DNA of 64,000 nucleotides from Bacteroidales bacterium (GCA_017471045.1 JAFUWZ010000027.1:1-64000), one strand, 5' to 3'; shown: positions 1 through 6,965, numbered from the stretch's first letter. A program made the numbers and translations. Notes: generated from the letters alone by a model not told the origin.

Positions 1-1
1 C

Positions 2-118
2 ACGGTCAACTTGATGGCAGGCTTGGCTGCCTACTCGTTCTTCCCGAAGAAGCCGATGATTGACGTAGAACGCGTCTCGCCCTATGAAAATAGCCTTATT
101 CAACTGTCTCTCTTTTAG
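2..118 (+). pseudogene. C-terminal fragment of a probable IS transposase (partial at window edge)
   Basis: An open frame enters from the left window edge and ends at TAG 116-118. Its last residues (NLMAGLAAYSFFPKKP, then a short tail ending LIQLSLF) resemble the C-terminal end of DDE transposases common in Bacteroidales insertion sequences. Only about 38 residues are visible, so neither the family nor its integrity can be judged; it could be the end of an intact element outside the window. The gene debris just downstream fits a site of past transposition. The family call is from memory of such tails and is tentative. Confidence 0.4.
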
Positions 119-139
119 TTATAATTCATCGAACTCACG

Positions 140-331
140 TTAGTTTACGGATTTAACAAAAACCTCGCACCCCGCGAAATTACAACCGTTACCATTCAGA
201 CCAGCCCTTGTCTCTTCCAGCTGGAACCCATTCTTCTCCAGCACACGCTCAGAAGCTCGGTTTCCTTCAAACACGGTAGCCGAAATCTCTCCGCACCTAC
301 GCGAAGAATGCCCAGGAGGAAGAATAAGAAC
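140..331 (-). pseudogene. Remnant of a GNAT-type acetyltransferase (C-terminal part only)
   Basis: Reading leftward, a frame of 63 codons with no start codon ends at TAA (140-142). It contains EISATVFEGN followed by RASERVLEKNGFQLEE, the typical last acetyl-CoA-binding helix and strand of RimJ/RimL-like GNAT N-acetyltransferases (N-x-A-S-x-R-V-L-E-K-x-G-F). The N-terminal three quarters of such a protein are missing: upstream the frame runs straight into the stop codon of another remnant at 332-334. It is therefore a decayed gene end. What it once acetylated cannot be told. Confidence 0.55.
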
Positions 332-460
332 TTATCGCTTAACGGACTCTATCAGATCATCCAAACTGCCGACAACCTTGTCGAACAGCTTGTACATCAG
401 CTCCGGCTCCTGCTTCTCCGGCATATAGACAATCGTCTTGAGACCCTTGCCGGCAAACCA
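332..460 (-). pseudogene. Remnant of an unidentified gene (C-terminal fragment)
   Basis: A 42-codon frame read leftward, bounded upstream by an in-frame stop (461-463) and ending with TAA at 332-334. It includes GLKTIVYMPEKQEPELMYK and ends DDLIESVKR. The composition is that of a genuine protein C-terminus (strand followed by amphipathic helix) but no family is recognised with confidence. It lies between the GNAT remnant and the hxlR-type gene, all on the same strand, suggesting that a former gene neighbour of the regulator has been lost. Confidence 0.4.
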
Positions 461-487
461 TCAAGCTGTCCGAGGCCCCTGCCACCA

Positions 488-838
488 CTACACCCATACT
501 TTCCCATGCGTGACATCCTGGAAGTGCTCCACCGCCCAGCCGATGAGGCTGTCCACGTGAGGCATCAGCGACTCTCCGAGCGGCGTAAGGGAATACTCGA
601 CGCGCGGAGGAATCTCCGGGTACACCTTGCGATGCACCAGACCGTCTCGCGCCAAGTTTTTTAAGGTAGCAGACAGCATCTTCTCCGACACATCGCTCAT
701 TTCCTTATAGATTTGGCCGAAGCGAAGGGTCCCATACTTATGTAGGTGATACAGGACCAGCAGGGACCATTTGTCACCGAAACGATCGATGACGTTCCGG
801 ATGGGACAGGTAAGATAGGCGGTATTGACTTCTTTCAT
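488..838 (-). CDS. HxlR-family transcriptional regulator
   Basis: A 116-residue winged-helix repressor of the HxlR family. The N-terminal CPI at residues 11-13 (Cys11 is the usual redox/electrophile-sensing cysteine of this family), IDRFGDKWSLLVLYHL and the recognition region LRFGQIYKEMSDVSEKML are all typical, as is the wing VEYSLTPLGESLMP. Length matches the family. It is divergent from the NTF2-like gene at 1087, and two TACT/AGTA palindromes lie in the 248-bp gap, so it probably represses itself and the neighbouring operon. A -7-like TATTTTTG on this strand lies at 917-924. The inducer is unknown; reactive carbonyls or quinones are sensed by characterised relatives. Confidence 0.9.
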   Translation of the reverse strand: MKEVNTAYLTCPIRNVIDRFGDKWSLLVLYHLHKYGTLRFGQIYKEMSDVSEKMLSATLKNLARDGLVHRKVYPEIPPRVEYSLTPLGESLMPHVDSLIGWAVEHFQDVTHGKVWV

Positions 839-880
839 AGTACGCGCGATTTGATGCTGCGAAGGTACGGAAGTTCCCTA

Positions 881-895
881 TACTTTCCAATAGTA
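881..895. promoter_or_regulatory. Candidate HxlR operator 1 (TACT-N7-AGTA palindrome)
   Basis: TACTTTCCAATAGTA, an inverted repeat of TACT with a 7-bp spacer, placed between the hxlR start and its likely -7 box. Binding to TACT/AGTA arms is typical of HxlR-type repressors; this position would allow autorepression. The function is inferred from sequence symmetry and context. Confidence 0.45.
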
Positions 896-994
896 AGCAT
901 ATAGAAACTGTCCGCGCAAAAATAATCACAAAAAAATTAACGCCATATATATTACGTACATTATATTTCTTCCCATTTCTTACGAATAAGCTAC

Positions 995-1012
995 ATACTT
1001 ACAAGAAAGTAT
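995..1012. promoter_or_regulatory. Candidate HxlR operator 2 (ATACTT-N6-AAGTAT palindrome)
   Basis: ATACTT (995-1000) and AAGTAT (1007-1012) form a perfect inverted repeat around ACAAGA. It ends 4 bp before the -33 element of the NTF2-like gene's promoter, a position where a bound repressor would interfere with RNA polymerase. It shares the TACTT arm with the palindrome at 881-895. Confidence 0.5.
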
Positions 1013-1016
1013 CTAC

Positions 1017-1047
1017 TTGATAAATATTCAGCGAAGCCATACCTTTG
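1017..1047 (+). promoter_or_regulatory. Bacteroidota-type promoter of the NTF2-like/macro/sirtuin operon
   Basis: TTG at 1017-1019 and TACCTTTG at 1040-1047, separated by 20 bp, match the -33/-7 pattern of Bacteroidota primary sigma promoters. It leaves a leader of roughly 35 nt before the ATG at 1087. Confidence 0.6.
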
Positions 1048-1086
1048 CATTGTCAAATCGAACAAAACTTTTAACACAATCGAATT

Positions 1087-1863
1087 ATGGCACACACTGA
1101 TTTTGAAAGAATGATGGTGGAAGAACTCAAATCCATCGAAACCGGGGCCACCGAGCCCATCGCTTACATCAACGCGAACCACTATACCCAGCACAATCTG
1201 GGCGTGGCCGACGGTCTGGCCGGATTCGGCGCAGCACTTGCTGCTCTCAAGAACTTTCCGGAAGCCGCAAAGGTGAACACCGTGCGCGTATTCCAGGATG
1301 GAAACTACGTCGTCGCTCACACCGATTACAACTTCTTCGGTCCCAAGATCGGCTTCGACATCTTCCGATTCGAGGACGGCAAAATCGTGGAGCACTGGGA
1401 CAACCTGCAGGAGACGCCAAAGACGGCCAATCCATCCGGTCATGCCATGCTGGACGGTGCCACCGAAATCAAAGACCTGGACAAGACGGCCGAGAACAAG
1501 GTCCTGGCCGAGAACTTTGTGAAGGATGTGCTGATGGGCCAGCATCCGGAAAAGATTGCCTCCTATTATGACGGCAACAACTACATCCAGCACAATCCCG
1601 GCATTGCCGATGGCATGGACGGTCTTGGCGCGGCTCTTGCAGCAATGGCCCAGCAGGGTATTGAGATGAAGTACGATACGCTCCATAAGGTGCTGGGCAA
1701 GGGCAACTTCGTCCTCACCGTAAGCGAAGGCTACCTGGGCGGTGTACACACCTCCTACTACGACCTCTTCCGCATCGAGAATGGCAAGATTGCCGAGCAT
1801 TGGGACACCATCGAGTCCATTCTCCCGGAAGACAAACAACTGAATGCCAATGGTAAATTCTGA
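1087..1863 (+). CDS. Tandem SnoaL/NTF2-like domain protein
   Basis: A 258-residue cytoplasmic protein made of two homologous NTF2-like (SnoaL-like) cone domains, about residues 10-118 and 138-250. The internal repeat is plain: HYTQHNLGVADG (32-43) against YIQHNPGIADG (166-176), and FEDGKIVEHWD (95-105) against IENGKIAEHWD (230-240). Members of this group are annotated as predicted aldol-condensation or polyketide-cyclase-like enzymes, but most have no proven reaction. It is first in an operon with the Zn-macrodomain gene, whose start overlaps its end by 20 bp, and is divergent from an HxlR regulator, suggesting induction by a reactive small molecule. The substrate is unknown. Confidence 0.85.
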   Translation: MAHTDFERMMVEELKSIETGATEPIAYINANHYTQHNLGVADGLAGFGAALAALKNFPEAAKVNTVRVFQDGNYVVAHTDYNFFGPKIGFDIFRFEDGKIVEHWDNLQETPKTANPSGHAMLDGATEIKDLDKTAENKVLAENFVKDVLMGQHPEKIASYYDGNNYIQHNPGIADGMDGLGAALAAMAQQGIEMKYDTLHKVLGKGNFVLTVSEGYLGGVHTSYYDLFRIENGKIAEHWDTIESILPEDKQLNANGKF

Positions 1864-2692
1864 AGCTGAACATAAACGTCTCGAATGGCTTTGCCGATAC
1901 CTGCTGGATGAGAATCCCAGGTATCGGCATATGCCTGTTCCTGGATCCCCGCAGGAGCGTAGGGACCTTTTCCGGGCGCTGATGAATGTGCGGCCGCCGA
2001 TGCTAGCTTCTGAGGAATTCCTGCGAGTGCAGGACGAAGAGTTGCAGACGCAACTGGCAGCGAAAGGCGTGGTGGAGATTGCCGGTCAAGCCGGCAATGA
2101 CGGGGACGTCATGCCCGGCCACGACCGGGCATCTCTTTGCGAATGGCAAGGCGACATTACCCGCCTGAAGGTGGATGCCATTGTCAATGCCGCCAATTCG
2201 CAGATGCTGGGGTGTTTTGTGCCCCTTCACCGCTGTATTGACAATGCCATCCATTCGGCAGCGGGCGTACAGCTTAGGCTGGCCTGCGCGGAGATGATGC
2301 ACGGCACGGATGAGCCCACGGGCAGCGCACGGATCACCCCCGGATTCAACCTTCCGGCAAAGTATGTCATTCATACTGTCGGTCCCATTGTGACAGCTCC
2401 CCTGCCGCTTCGCCAGCAGGAAACGCAGCTAGCCTCCTGTTACACATCCTGCCTGAATCTTGCGCACAAGTATGGCCTGGGGTCCGTTGCCTTCTGCAGC
2501 ATTTCCACTGGAGAATTCCGCTTTCCCAATGACCTGGCTTGCGAGATTGCCATTTCCTCCGTCCGTTCCTGGATGGTGAGCCACCCGGATTCATCAGTCA
2601 AAGCCGTCATCTTCAATACTTTCAAAGACATCGACCATGAACTTTATCAAAACGCCCTTTCCTCGTCATCCCCGATTCGATCGGGGATCTGA
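1844..2692 (+). CDS. Zinc-dependent macrodomain protein (protein-ADP-ribose hydrolase)
   Basis: 282 residues of the Zn-macro family, which removes ADP-ribose from proteins. An N-terminal helical part (ALMNVRPP, 45-52) precedes the macrodomain with WQGDITRL (101-108), VNAAN (114-118), the zinc-binding Cys124-x4-His129-x-Cys131 set in LGCFVPLHRCID, and STGEFRFP (221-228). In Firmicutes these proteins pair with the class-M sirtuin, exactly as here (next gene). Residues 78-98 are encoded by a 61-bp double palindrome (2075-2135), and the last residues plus the stop codon lie in a second palindromic repeat, so the protein has apparently been altered by repeat insertion in a surface loop and at its tail. 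A start at 1850 is also possible. Confidence 0.9.
   Translation: MPMVNSEAEHKRLEWLCRYLLDENPRYRHMPVPGSPQERRDLFRALMNVRPPMLASEEFLRVQDEELQTQLAAKGVVEIAGQAGNDGDVMPGHDRASLCEWQGDITRLKVDAIVNAANSQMLGCFVPLHRCIDNAIHSAAGVQLRLACAEMMHGTDEPTGSARITPGFNLPAKYVIHTVGPIVTAPLPLRQQETQLASCYTSCLNLAHKYGLGSVAFCSISTGEFRFPNDLACEIAISSVRSWMVSHPDSSVKAVIFNTFKDIDHELYQNALSSSSPIRSGI
2075..2135. repeat. REP-like double palindrome inside the macrodomain coding sequence
   Basis: The element reads GAG, hairpin A (ATTGCCGG 2078-2085 with CCGGCAAT 2091-2098), GACG, GGGA, CGTC, hairpin B (ATGCCCGG 2111-2118 with CCGGGCAT 2125-2132), CTC. It is two copies of a unit of the form GAGAT-stem-TCAAG-stem-ATGACG placed tail to tail, and it keeps the reading frame open (residues 78-98 of the macrodomain protein). 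The same unit recurs at 2664-2718. Confidence 0.75.
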
Positions 2693-2718
2693 GATGGCCG
2701 ATCAAGTCGGCCATGACG
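2664..2718. repeat. REP-like double palindrome at the macro/sirtuin gene junction
   Basis: Two units of the family seen at 2075-2135, here head to head: CGTC, ATCCCCGA/TCGGGGAT (2668-2675 with 2681-2688), CTGAG, ATGGCCGA/TCGGCCAT (2694-2701 with 2707-2714), GACG. The macrodomain stop codon (2690-2692) lies in it, and the second hairpin begins with the ATG at 2694 that is a candidate sirtuin start. The transcript would fold into strong hairpins across the gene boundary. Confidence 0.75.
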
Positions 2719-3506
2719 AAGCGCTTCGCATCATTGCCCAGGCTGATGCCGTCCTCATCGGCGCAGGGGCCGGGTTGTCAACGGCGGCCGGCATCCATTA
2801 TGGCGGGCCCGACTTCGAGAAAGCCTTTGCCGATATGATTGCGCGCTACGGCTTCACGGACCTATATACATCCTCTTTCTACCCGTTCCAAAGTGAGGAG
2901 GAGAAATGGGCCTACTGGTCCCGACACATTGACTACGCCCGCTTCGCCCCGGAAGGAAAGCCCCTCTACAAGCATCTGCTGGAACTGGTCCAGGGCAAGG
3001 AATACTTTGTGATTACCACCAATGTGGATGGCCAGTTTGCCAAAGCGGGATTCGACCCGGACAAGGTCTTTGAAGTGCAGGGAGACTACGGCCTCATGCA
3101 GTGCGCCACGGCCTGCCATCCCAAACGATACAGCAACGAATCCCTTGTGAAACAGATGGTTGTACAGCAGAAAGACTGCCGCATTCCTTCAGCGCTGGTT
3201 CCTCGGTGCCCTGTCTGCGGCGGGCCGATGGAAATCAATGTCCGCACGAACCAGTACTTCGTGGAGGACGATCGCTGGCATCTGCAGGCAGAGCGCTACT
3301 ACGCCTTTTTAGAGGAAACACTGGGGAAAAAGAAACTGGCGCTTCTCGAATATGGTGTGGGCTTCAACACCCCCACCATCATCCGTTTTCCCTTCGAGCG
3401 GATGGCCGCCTCCTACCCGGACGTAACCCTCATCCGCATCAACAAAGACTACCGCGACTGCCAAACCCCGGGAATCATGCACTTCATCGGGCTAGAAACC
3501 ATATAG
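2694..3506 (+). CDS. Class M sirtuin (SirTM), protein ADP-ribosyltransferase
   Basis: 270 residues from ATG 2694 (289 if ATG 2637 is used, which overlaps the macrodomain gene by 56 bp); the shorter form matches the family N-terminus. It shows the NAD-binding GAGAGLSTAAG (23-33), TTNVDGQFAKAGF (108-120) and zinc cysteines C137, C141, C172 and C175. EVQGDYG (127-133) has Gln where deacetylating sirtuins have the catalytic His, a hallmark of SirTM, which transfers ADP-ribose rather than deacetylating. The upstream Zn-macrodomain would reverse the mark. The usual target in Firmicutes, lipoylated GcvH-L, and its lipoate ligase are not in this window, so the target is unknown. Confidence 0.88.
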   Translation: MADQVGHDEALRIIAQADAVLIGAGAGLSTAAGIHYGGPDFEKAFADMIARYGFTDLYTSSFYPFQSEEEKWAYWSRHIDYARFAPEGKPLYKHLLELVQGKEYFVITTNVDGQFAKAGFDPDKVFEVQGDYGLMQCATACHPKRYSNESLVKQMVVQQKDCRIPSALVPRCPVCGGPMEINVRTNQYFVEDDRWHLQAERYYAFLEETLGKKKLALLEYGVGFNTPTIIRFPFERMAASYPDVTLIRINKDYRDCQTPGIMHFIGLETI

Positions 3507-3614
3507 TGAATCAGACCGAGAAATCGAAATTTTAGTTTTATCATACGTGCAAGATATTCAGGACTAATGCATTTAGATATAAGATTATTAAACTCCAATA
3601 CATGTTGATAGATT

Positions 3615-4058
3615 ATGAAGAATTCATTTATACTTGCATTAGCAGGTCTTCTTATATTTACAGGTTGTCTGTCACATATTTATGATGTGCAATTTCCCGA
3701 TAATAGCGAAGTCGTCACTATCCCATCTACTGAAGGTTCATATTATTTCGAAGTAACGGCAGGCCCCGAAACAAAGACTTCCTTTGAGACCAGATTATTG
3801 AATTCTGAGTACAGAGTGATTATCGACAAAGCTATAATCAATCAGCAAATGGTTGATATCTTTCTTGCCGATGAACATATAAATGAAGGTGACGTTTTTA
3901 AAGTTGATTTCAACGTCCCTGCCAATGAGTCTTTGGAGCAGCGAAATGTCGTCGTAGAAGTTCTCAAAGCAATGGATAGTCGCCGTTATAAGTATCACGT
4001 TGATGCAAATGATAATGACTGGCAGGTGGTATGGAAAGCAATACAATTGGGCCGATAA
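3615..4058 (+). CDS. Small AT-rich lipoprotein of unknown function
   Basis: 147 residues with a lipoprotein signal peptide: MKNSFILALAGLLIF followed by TGC, the lipidated Cys at residue 18. The mature part is predicted to be mostly beta strand (for example a VVTIPSTEGSYYFEV stretch), reminiscent of an Ig-like or BACON-type domain, but no family can be named. Its base composition is clearly more AT-rich than its neighbours and it stands alone between the sirtuin gene and a convergent hydrolase gene, so recent acquisition is likely. No clear TAnnTTTG promoter is seen in the 108-bp AT-rich gap upstream. Confidence 0.7.
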   Translation: MKNSFILALAGLLIFTGCLSHIYDVQFPDNSEVVTIPSTEGSYYFEVTAGPETKTSFETRLLNSEYRVIIDKAIINQQMVDIFLADEHINEGDVFKVDFNVPANESLEQRNVVVEVLKAMDSRRYKYHVDANDNDWQVVWKAIQLGR

Positions 4059-4068
4059 ATTCGAATTT

Positions 4069-4108
4069 AAGTGCAAGCCGAGCGAAATGCCAAAACTTGT
4101 TTGCACTT
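4069..4108. terminator. Inverted repeat between convergent genes, possible bidirectional terminator or repeat element
   Basis: AAGTGCAA (4069-4076) and TTGCACTT (4101-4108) form an 8-bp perfect stem with a 24-nt loop, sitting between the stop of the lipoprotein gene and the stop of the convergent MBL gene. There is no run of T, so it may be a dispersed intergenic repeat rather than an intrinsic terminator. Confidence 0.35.
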
Positions 4109-4144
4109 CCGAGGCGCAGCCTTAAATAGCCGTGAAACGGGAAT

Positions 4145-4768
4145 TTACCGAAGATAAAAGGCGTACTCCCGTCCAACAGTTGTCGGTGTGGAGTGTCCGG
4201 AATATAGGATAGTCTCAGGTGGCAGGGAAAGAATCTTTTCCAGACTGTCTCTCAATTGTGCAGGATTACCGCCGGGATACTGTGTGGATCCGGGACCTCC
4301 CTTGAAGATCGTGTCTCCTACGAAAGCTGTCTTTTCTTCAGCGCTGTAGTAAACTGCCGAATCCGGCGTATGTCCCGGAGTATGGATGACTTTCAACTGT
4401 TTCCTTGGATTGGCTTCCAGGGAGAGGATATCCCCGTCTTGTAGGAAATGAGCCCCGGAGAGTACGACATTCCTGTCGCAATAGATGGAGAGATTCAAGT
4501 AGATGTCCGTAAGGAAGTCTTTCCCCGCATGATGAATGTAGAACGGACAGTCCAGTGCCCGGCTGACGGCCATCACGGCTCCGGTGTGGTCAAAATGGCC
4601 GTGTGTCAGGAGAATCTTCTCGATAGTCCAACCCTCCATCTCAATGACGCGCAGCAGCCAGTCCGCCTGGGCTCCCGGATCGATGAGAAAACCGTGGCCG
4701 GTACTCTCGTCAATCCAGAAGTAGGCATTGACCGAGAAATAATCCTGCACTTGAACGGGGCGTACCAT
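4145..4768 (-). CDS. MBL-fold hydrolase, glyoxalase II-like
   Basis: A 207-residue cytoplasmic metallo-beta-lactamase-fold hydrolase. The metal-binding set is complete: THGHFDHTG (HxHxDH), HTPGHTPDS, GDTIFKGG and the final SGHSTPTT. The compact size and motif order are those of the glyoxalase II-like subgroup that cleaves thioesters, although the substrate cannot be read from sequence. Its start is 1 bp after the stop of the upstream DsbA-like gene, so the two form one transcript; a thiol-linked role (disulfide and thioester chemistry) is a reasonable inference. Confidence 0.85.
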   Translation of the reverse strand: MVRPVQVQDYFSVNAYFWIDESTGHGFLIDPGAQADWLLRVIEMEGWTIEKILLTHGHFDHTGAVMAVSRALDCPFYIHHAGKDFLTDIYLNLSIYCDRNVVLSGAHFLQDGDILSLEANPRKQLKVIHTPGHTPDSAVYYSAEEKTAFVGDTIFKGGPGSTQYPGGNPAQLRDSLEKILSLPPETILYSGHSTPTTVGREYAFYLR

Positions 4769-4769
4769 A

Positions 4770-5468
4770 TCAGAAGATTCTGCATCCGTCCGGACCGCAC
4801 TGGTGGGCCGTTTCGGGATTGTCCTTCTCGTCTTTCAATGCACGCTCCAGCGTATGCTTGAATGCACGAACGGAGAGAGCGCCGGGGATGACAAACTTTC
4901 CGTTGATAAGGAAATAAGGCACTCCGTGCACGCCGAGGGTCATGGCCTCGTGCTCTTCCATCCGGACATCGTCAATATACTGGTCACTATCCAGCATGGA
5001 TTTCACTTCGGCCTCGTCCAGGCCCACCTCTTTTGCGATGGATAAAAGCGTCTGGGGTTCCGCCAGTTTCAGGTTCTTGGTAAAGTAGGCGTCAAAGAGC
5101 AGGTCCACCAGCTTTTCGGTCAGTTTCGCGTCCCCTTTGCTCTGGGTCAGTTTGGTGAGCCGATGCGCGTCACGTGTGTTGGTATAAAGTGTTGTAGCGT
5201 AACGGAAGTCGATTCCTTCGGTACGTCCCATCTCGGAGATGCGCTCCACTTCGGCCGCGGCTTCAGCGGGACTCAGGTGGTATTTGATGCCAAAGCGGGT
5301 AACAGTGTCGGACTCCACGGTCTTCGGCGCATCCGGATTGAGTTCAAAAGCGAAGGTCTCCAGTTCCACTTCGTTTTCAATGCCGAGTTCGGCAATGGCT
5401 TTCTTCAGGCGGGCCTCCCCGATATAGCAATAGGGGCAGGCATAATCGCTCCAATAACTGATTTTCAT
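4770..5468 (-). CDS. DsbA-family oxidoreductase (FrnE-like)
   Basis: 232 residues from ATG 5468, chosen over the upstream in-frame start (5513) because AAAGGAG lies 7 nt before it and the protein then begins directly with the first strand, MKISYWSDYACPYC. The CPYC redox motif is at residues 11-14, followed by the helical insert and GVPYFLINGKFVIPGA, the cis-Pro region of the thioredoxin fold. There is no signal peptide, so it is a cytoplasmic FrnE-type member, a group linked to oxidative stress. An extra pair of Cys is seen near the C-terminus (HQCGPDGC). It is divergent from a LysR gene and cotranscribed with the MBL hydrolase. Confidence 0.88.
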   Translation of the reverse strand: MKISYWSDYACPYCYIGEARLKKAIAELGIENEVELETFAFELNPDAPKTVESDTVTRFGIKYHLSPAEAAAEVERISEMGRTEGIDFRYATTLYTNTRDAHRLTKLTQSKGDAKLTEKLVDLLFDAYFTKNLKLAEPQTLLSIAKEVGLDEAEVKSMLDSDQYIDDVRMEEHEAMTLGVHGVPYFLINGKFVIPGALSVRAFKHTLERALKDEKDNPETAHQCGPDGCRIF

Positions 5469-5494
5469 AATAACTCCTTTCTTGTTTACGGCTG

Positions 5495-5531
5495 CAAAGA
5501 TAGCGCGGTTCAAGAAGAAGTGCTATATTTG
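5495..5531. promoter_or_regulatory. Divergent -7 elements between dsbA-like and lysR-like genes
   Basis: On the minus strand TATCTTTG (5495-5502) lies 27 bp before the DsbA start; on the plus strand TATATTTG (5524-5531) lies 44 bp before the LysR start. Both match TAnnTTTG. Clear -33 boxes at the usual distance are not visible, which would fit promoters needing an activator such as the LysR protein. Confidence 0.45.
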
Positions 5532-5574
5532 TACTACAAATAATTTTAATAAGAATAATCGAAATTCCCGATAT

Positions 5575-6453
5575 ATGGAACTCAGGCAGCTCAGTTATTT
5601 CATTGCAGCGGCGCAGACCGAAAACTTCAGTAAAGCCGCAGCGAAGTGTTTTGTGGTACAGAGTACGCTTTCCCAGCAGGTGAAACAGCTGGAAGACGAA
5701 TTGGAGGTGCAGCTCTTCGACCGCATCGGCAAAAGGGTTACGCTCACGGAGGCCGGGAAAGCCTTCCTGCCATTTGCCATTCAGACCGTGGAACTGTCCG
5801 AGCAAGGGAAACAGGAGATCAAGGATCTGCAAGGACTCAAAAAAGGTTCGCTCCGGGTCGGGGTTTCTTATGGATTGTCATCGGCCCTCACCCGGGCCTT
5901 GCAGAAGTTCTGTCCGCGCTTTCCAGAGGTCTGTCTGGACATCCGCTTCCGAACAGATGATGCTCTCTTGGAGCTACTGCATTTAAGGGAGATTGACTTC
6001 GCACTGATGAATTGCCCATCAGATGTTGACGCAATGGTGCTTGAGGTGAAGCCGCTTTTTACCTGCCGACTCTGCGCTTTTGCTACGGCAGATCATCCGC
6101 TTGCCTCCTTCAAAGAGGTCAAACTCCGTCAACTCAAGCCTTTCCTTCTGGAGGTTCCGGCTAAAGGTATGGATGCCCGGAAGGCATTGGATAATATCAC
6201 TGCCTGGATGACAGGGCACGATTGGAAGCCGCTCATAGAGATTGACGACCTGTACACGATGATTCATATGGTCCGATCATGTCATCTGGTTGCCGTCCTC
6301 CCCGAATCGTTCGTGTATCCTGACGAGGGCCTAATTAAAGTCCCTATCTCCGATGCCAGAACCGAATTCCAAGGCGCACTGGTTTCACTGAAGGATAGCT
6401 ACAAGCGTAAGGCAGTGGAGGAATTTTTCTCCAACATACAGCCATTATGCTGA
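5575..6453 (+). CDS. LysR-family transcriptional regulator
   Basis: 292 residues from ATG 5575; an upstream in-frame ATG (5482) would add 31 residues that do not belong to the family. The winged helix-turn-helix begins at residue 1 (MELRQLSYFIAAAQTENFSK, then AKCFVVQSTLSQQVKQLED), and residues about 90-290 form the periplasmic-binding-like inducer domain. It is divergent from the DsbA/MBL pair, the usual arrangement for a LysR regulator and its target, so control of those thiol-related genes is likely. It resembles OxyR/CynR-type regulators in general layout only. Confidence 0.9.
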   Translation: MELRQLSYFIAAAQTENFSKAAAKCFVVQSTLSQQVKQLEDELEVQLFDRIGKRVTLTEAGKAFLPFAIQTVELSEQGKQEIKDLQGLKKGSLRVGVSYGLSSALTRALQKFCPRFPEVCLDIRFRTDDALLELLHLREIDFALMNCPSDVDAMVLEVKPLFTCRLCAFATADHPLASFKEVKLRQLKPFLLEVPAKGMDARKALDNITAWMTGHDWKPLIEIDDLYTMIHMVRSCHLVAVLPESFVYPDEGLIKVPISDARTEFQGALVSLKDSYKRKAVEEFFSNIQPLC

Positions 6454-6573
6454 TTACATCAACCGATTTACACCGAAAAATGGGAATTTGTCAAAACTCC
6501 ACAAATTGATTGATCAGCGCAAATATGCTCACTTTCTCATACATGGCCATAAGAAAGCCTCGCTGGAGGGTAG

Positions 6574-6735
6574 TGCGGGAGCGAGGAAGTCAAGATTATT
6601 GTTCCGGATTATGTCGGCATCTGGGGGCTCGACCTGGACGAGTACCAGGTTCACGGACAGTTTGTCCTGCTGGATGCCGCCACCGGCTACCGGAGCCAGG
6701 AGCAACCCTATTCTACCATCGTAAAAGCCATTTGA
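6574..6735 (+). pseudogene. Remnant of an unidentified gene (C-terminal fragment)
   Basis: A 53-codon frame starting just after an in-frame stop (6571-6573) and ending TGA 6733-6735 has protein-like sequence (EEVKIIVPDYVGIWGLDLDE, later FVLLDAATGY) but no start and no recognised family. Other short protein-like stretches lie in a different frame just upstream (HFLIHGHKKASLEG), so frameshifts are likely. The segment 6454-6735 is best read as decayed coding sequence at the edge of the accessory island. Confidence 0.35.
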
Positions 6736-6958
6736 GCTCCGTCCAGAACTTATAAGTGCCCTTGAGGCTCACCGTTAAACCGGCGAAGATGATAAAACCG
6801 TTCTCCAGCCAGTTGTCAATCCGCGCCATGCACTGCTGCAGAAGGTCCTGCACCCGAATCCGCAACTTCCCGGCATCGGCAAACATTGCCAGCACATCCT
6901 GCGCCGCCTTCACATCGAATTCCAGCGCGGCCAAATCCATATCGCTAACGAAACTCAT
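6713..6958 (-). CDS. Hypothetical protein, 81 residues
   Basis: An 81-residue frame immediately downstream (8 bp) of the AAA-ATPase gene on the same strand. The first 45 residues are predicted amphipathic helices (FDVKAAQDVLAMFADAGK), followed by a more hydrophobic stretch WLENGFIIFAGLTVSL. No family is recognised. It overlaps the end of a plus-strand remnant by 23 bp and its final residues may derive from unrelated debris, so it may be truncated. Position suggests cotranscription with the ATPase. Confidence 0.35.
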   Translation of the reverse strand: MSFVSDMDLAALEFDVKAAQDVLAMFADAGKLRIRVQDLLQQCMARIDNWLENGFIIFAGLTVSLKGTYKFWTELKWLLRW

Positions 6959-6965
6959 GGCACCC

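Noticed and set aside
308..664. 118-codon plus-strand ORF over the hxlR gene
   Set aside because: Antisense to a clear HxlR-family gene and to the upstream remnants; Arg/Leu-rich shadow sequence.
991..1839. 282-codon ORF antisense to the NTF2-like gene
   Set aside because: It mirrors the codon pattern of the plus-strand gene, contains low-complexity Val/Gly/Asp-rich sequence, and lacks any family motif; the plus-strand protein has a clear internal repeat.
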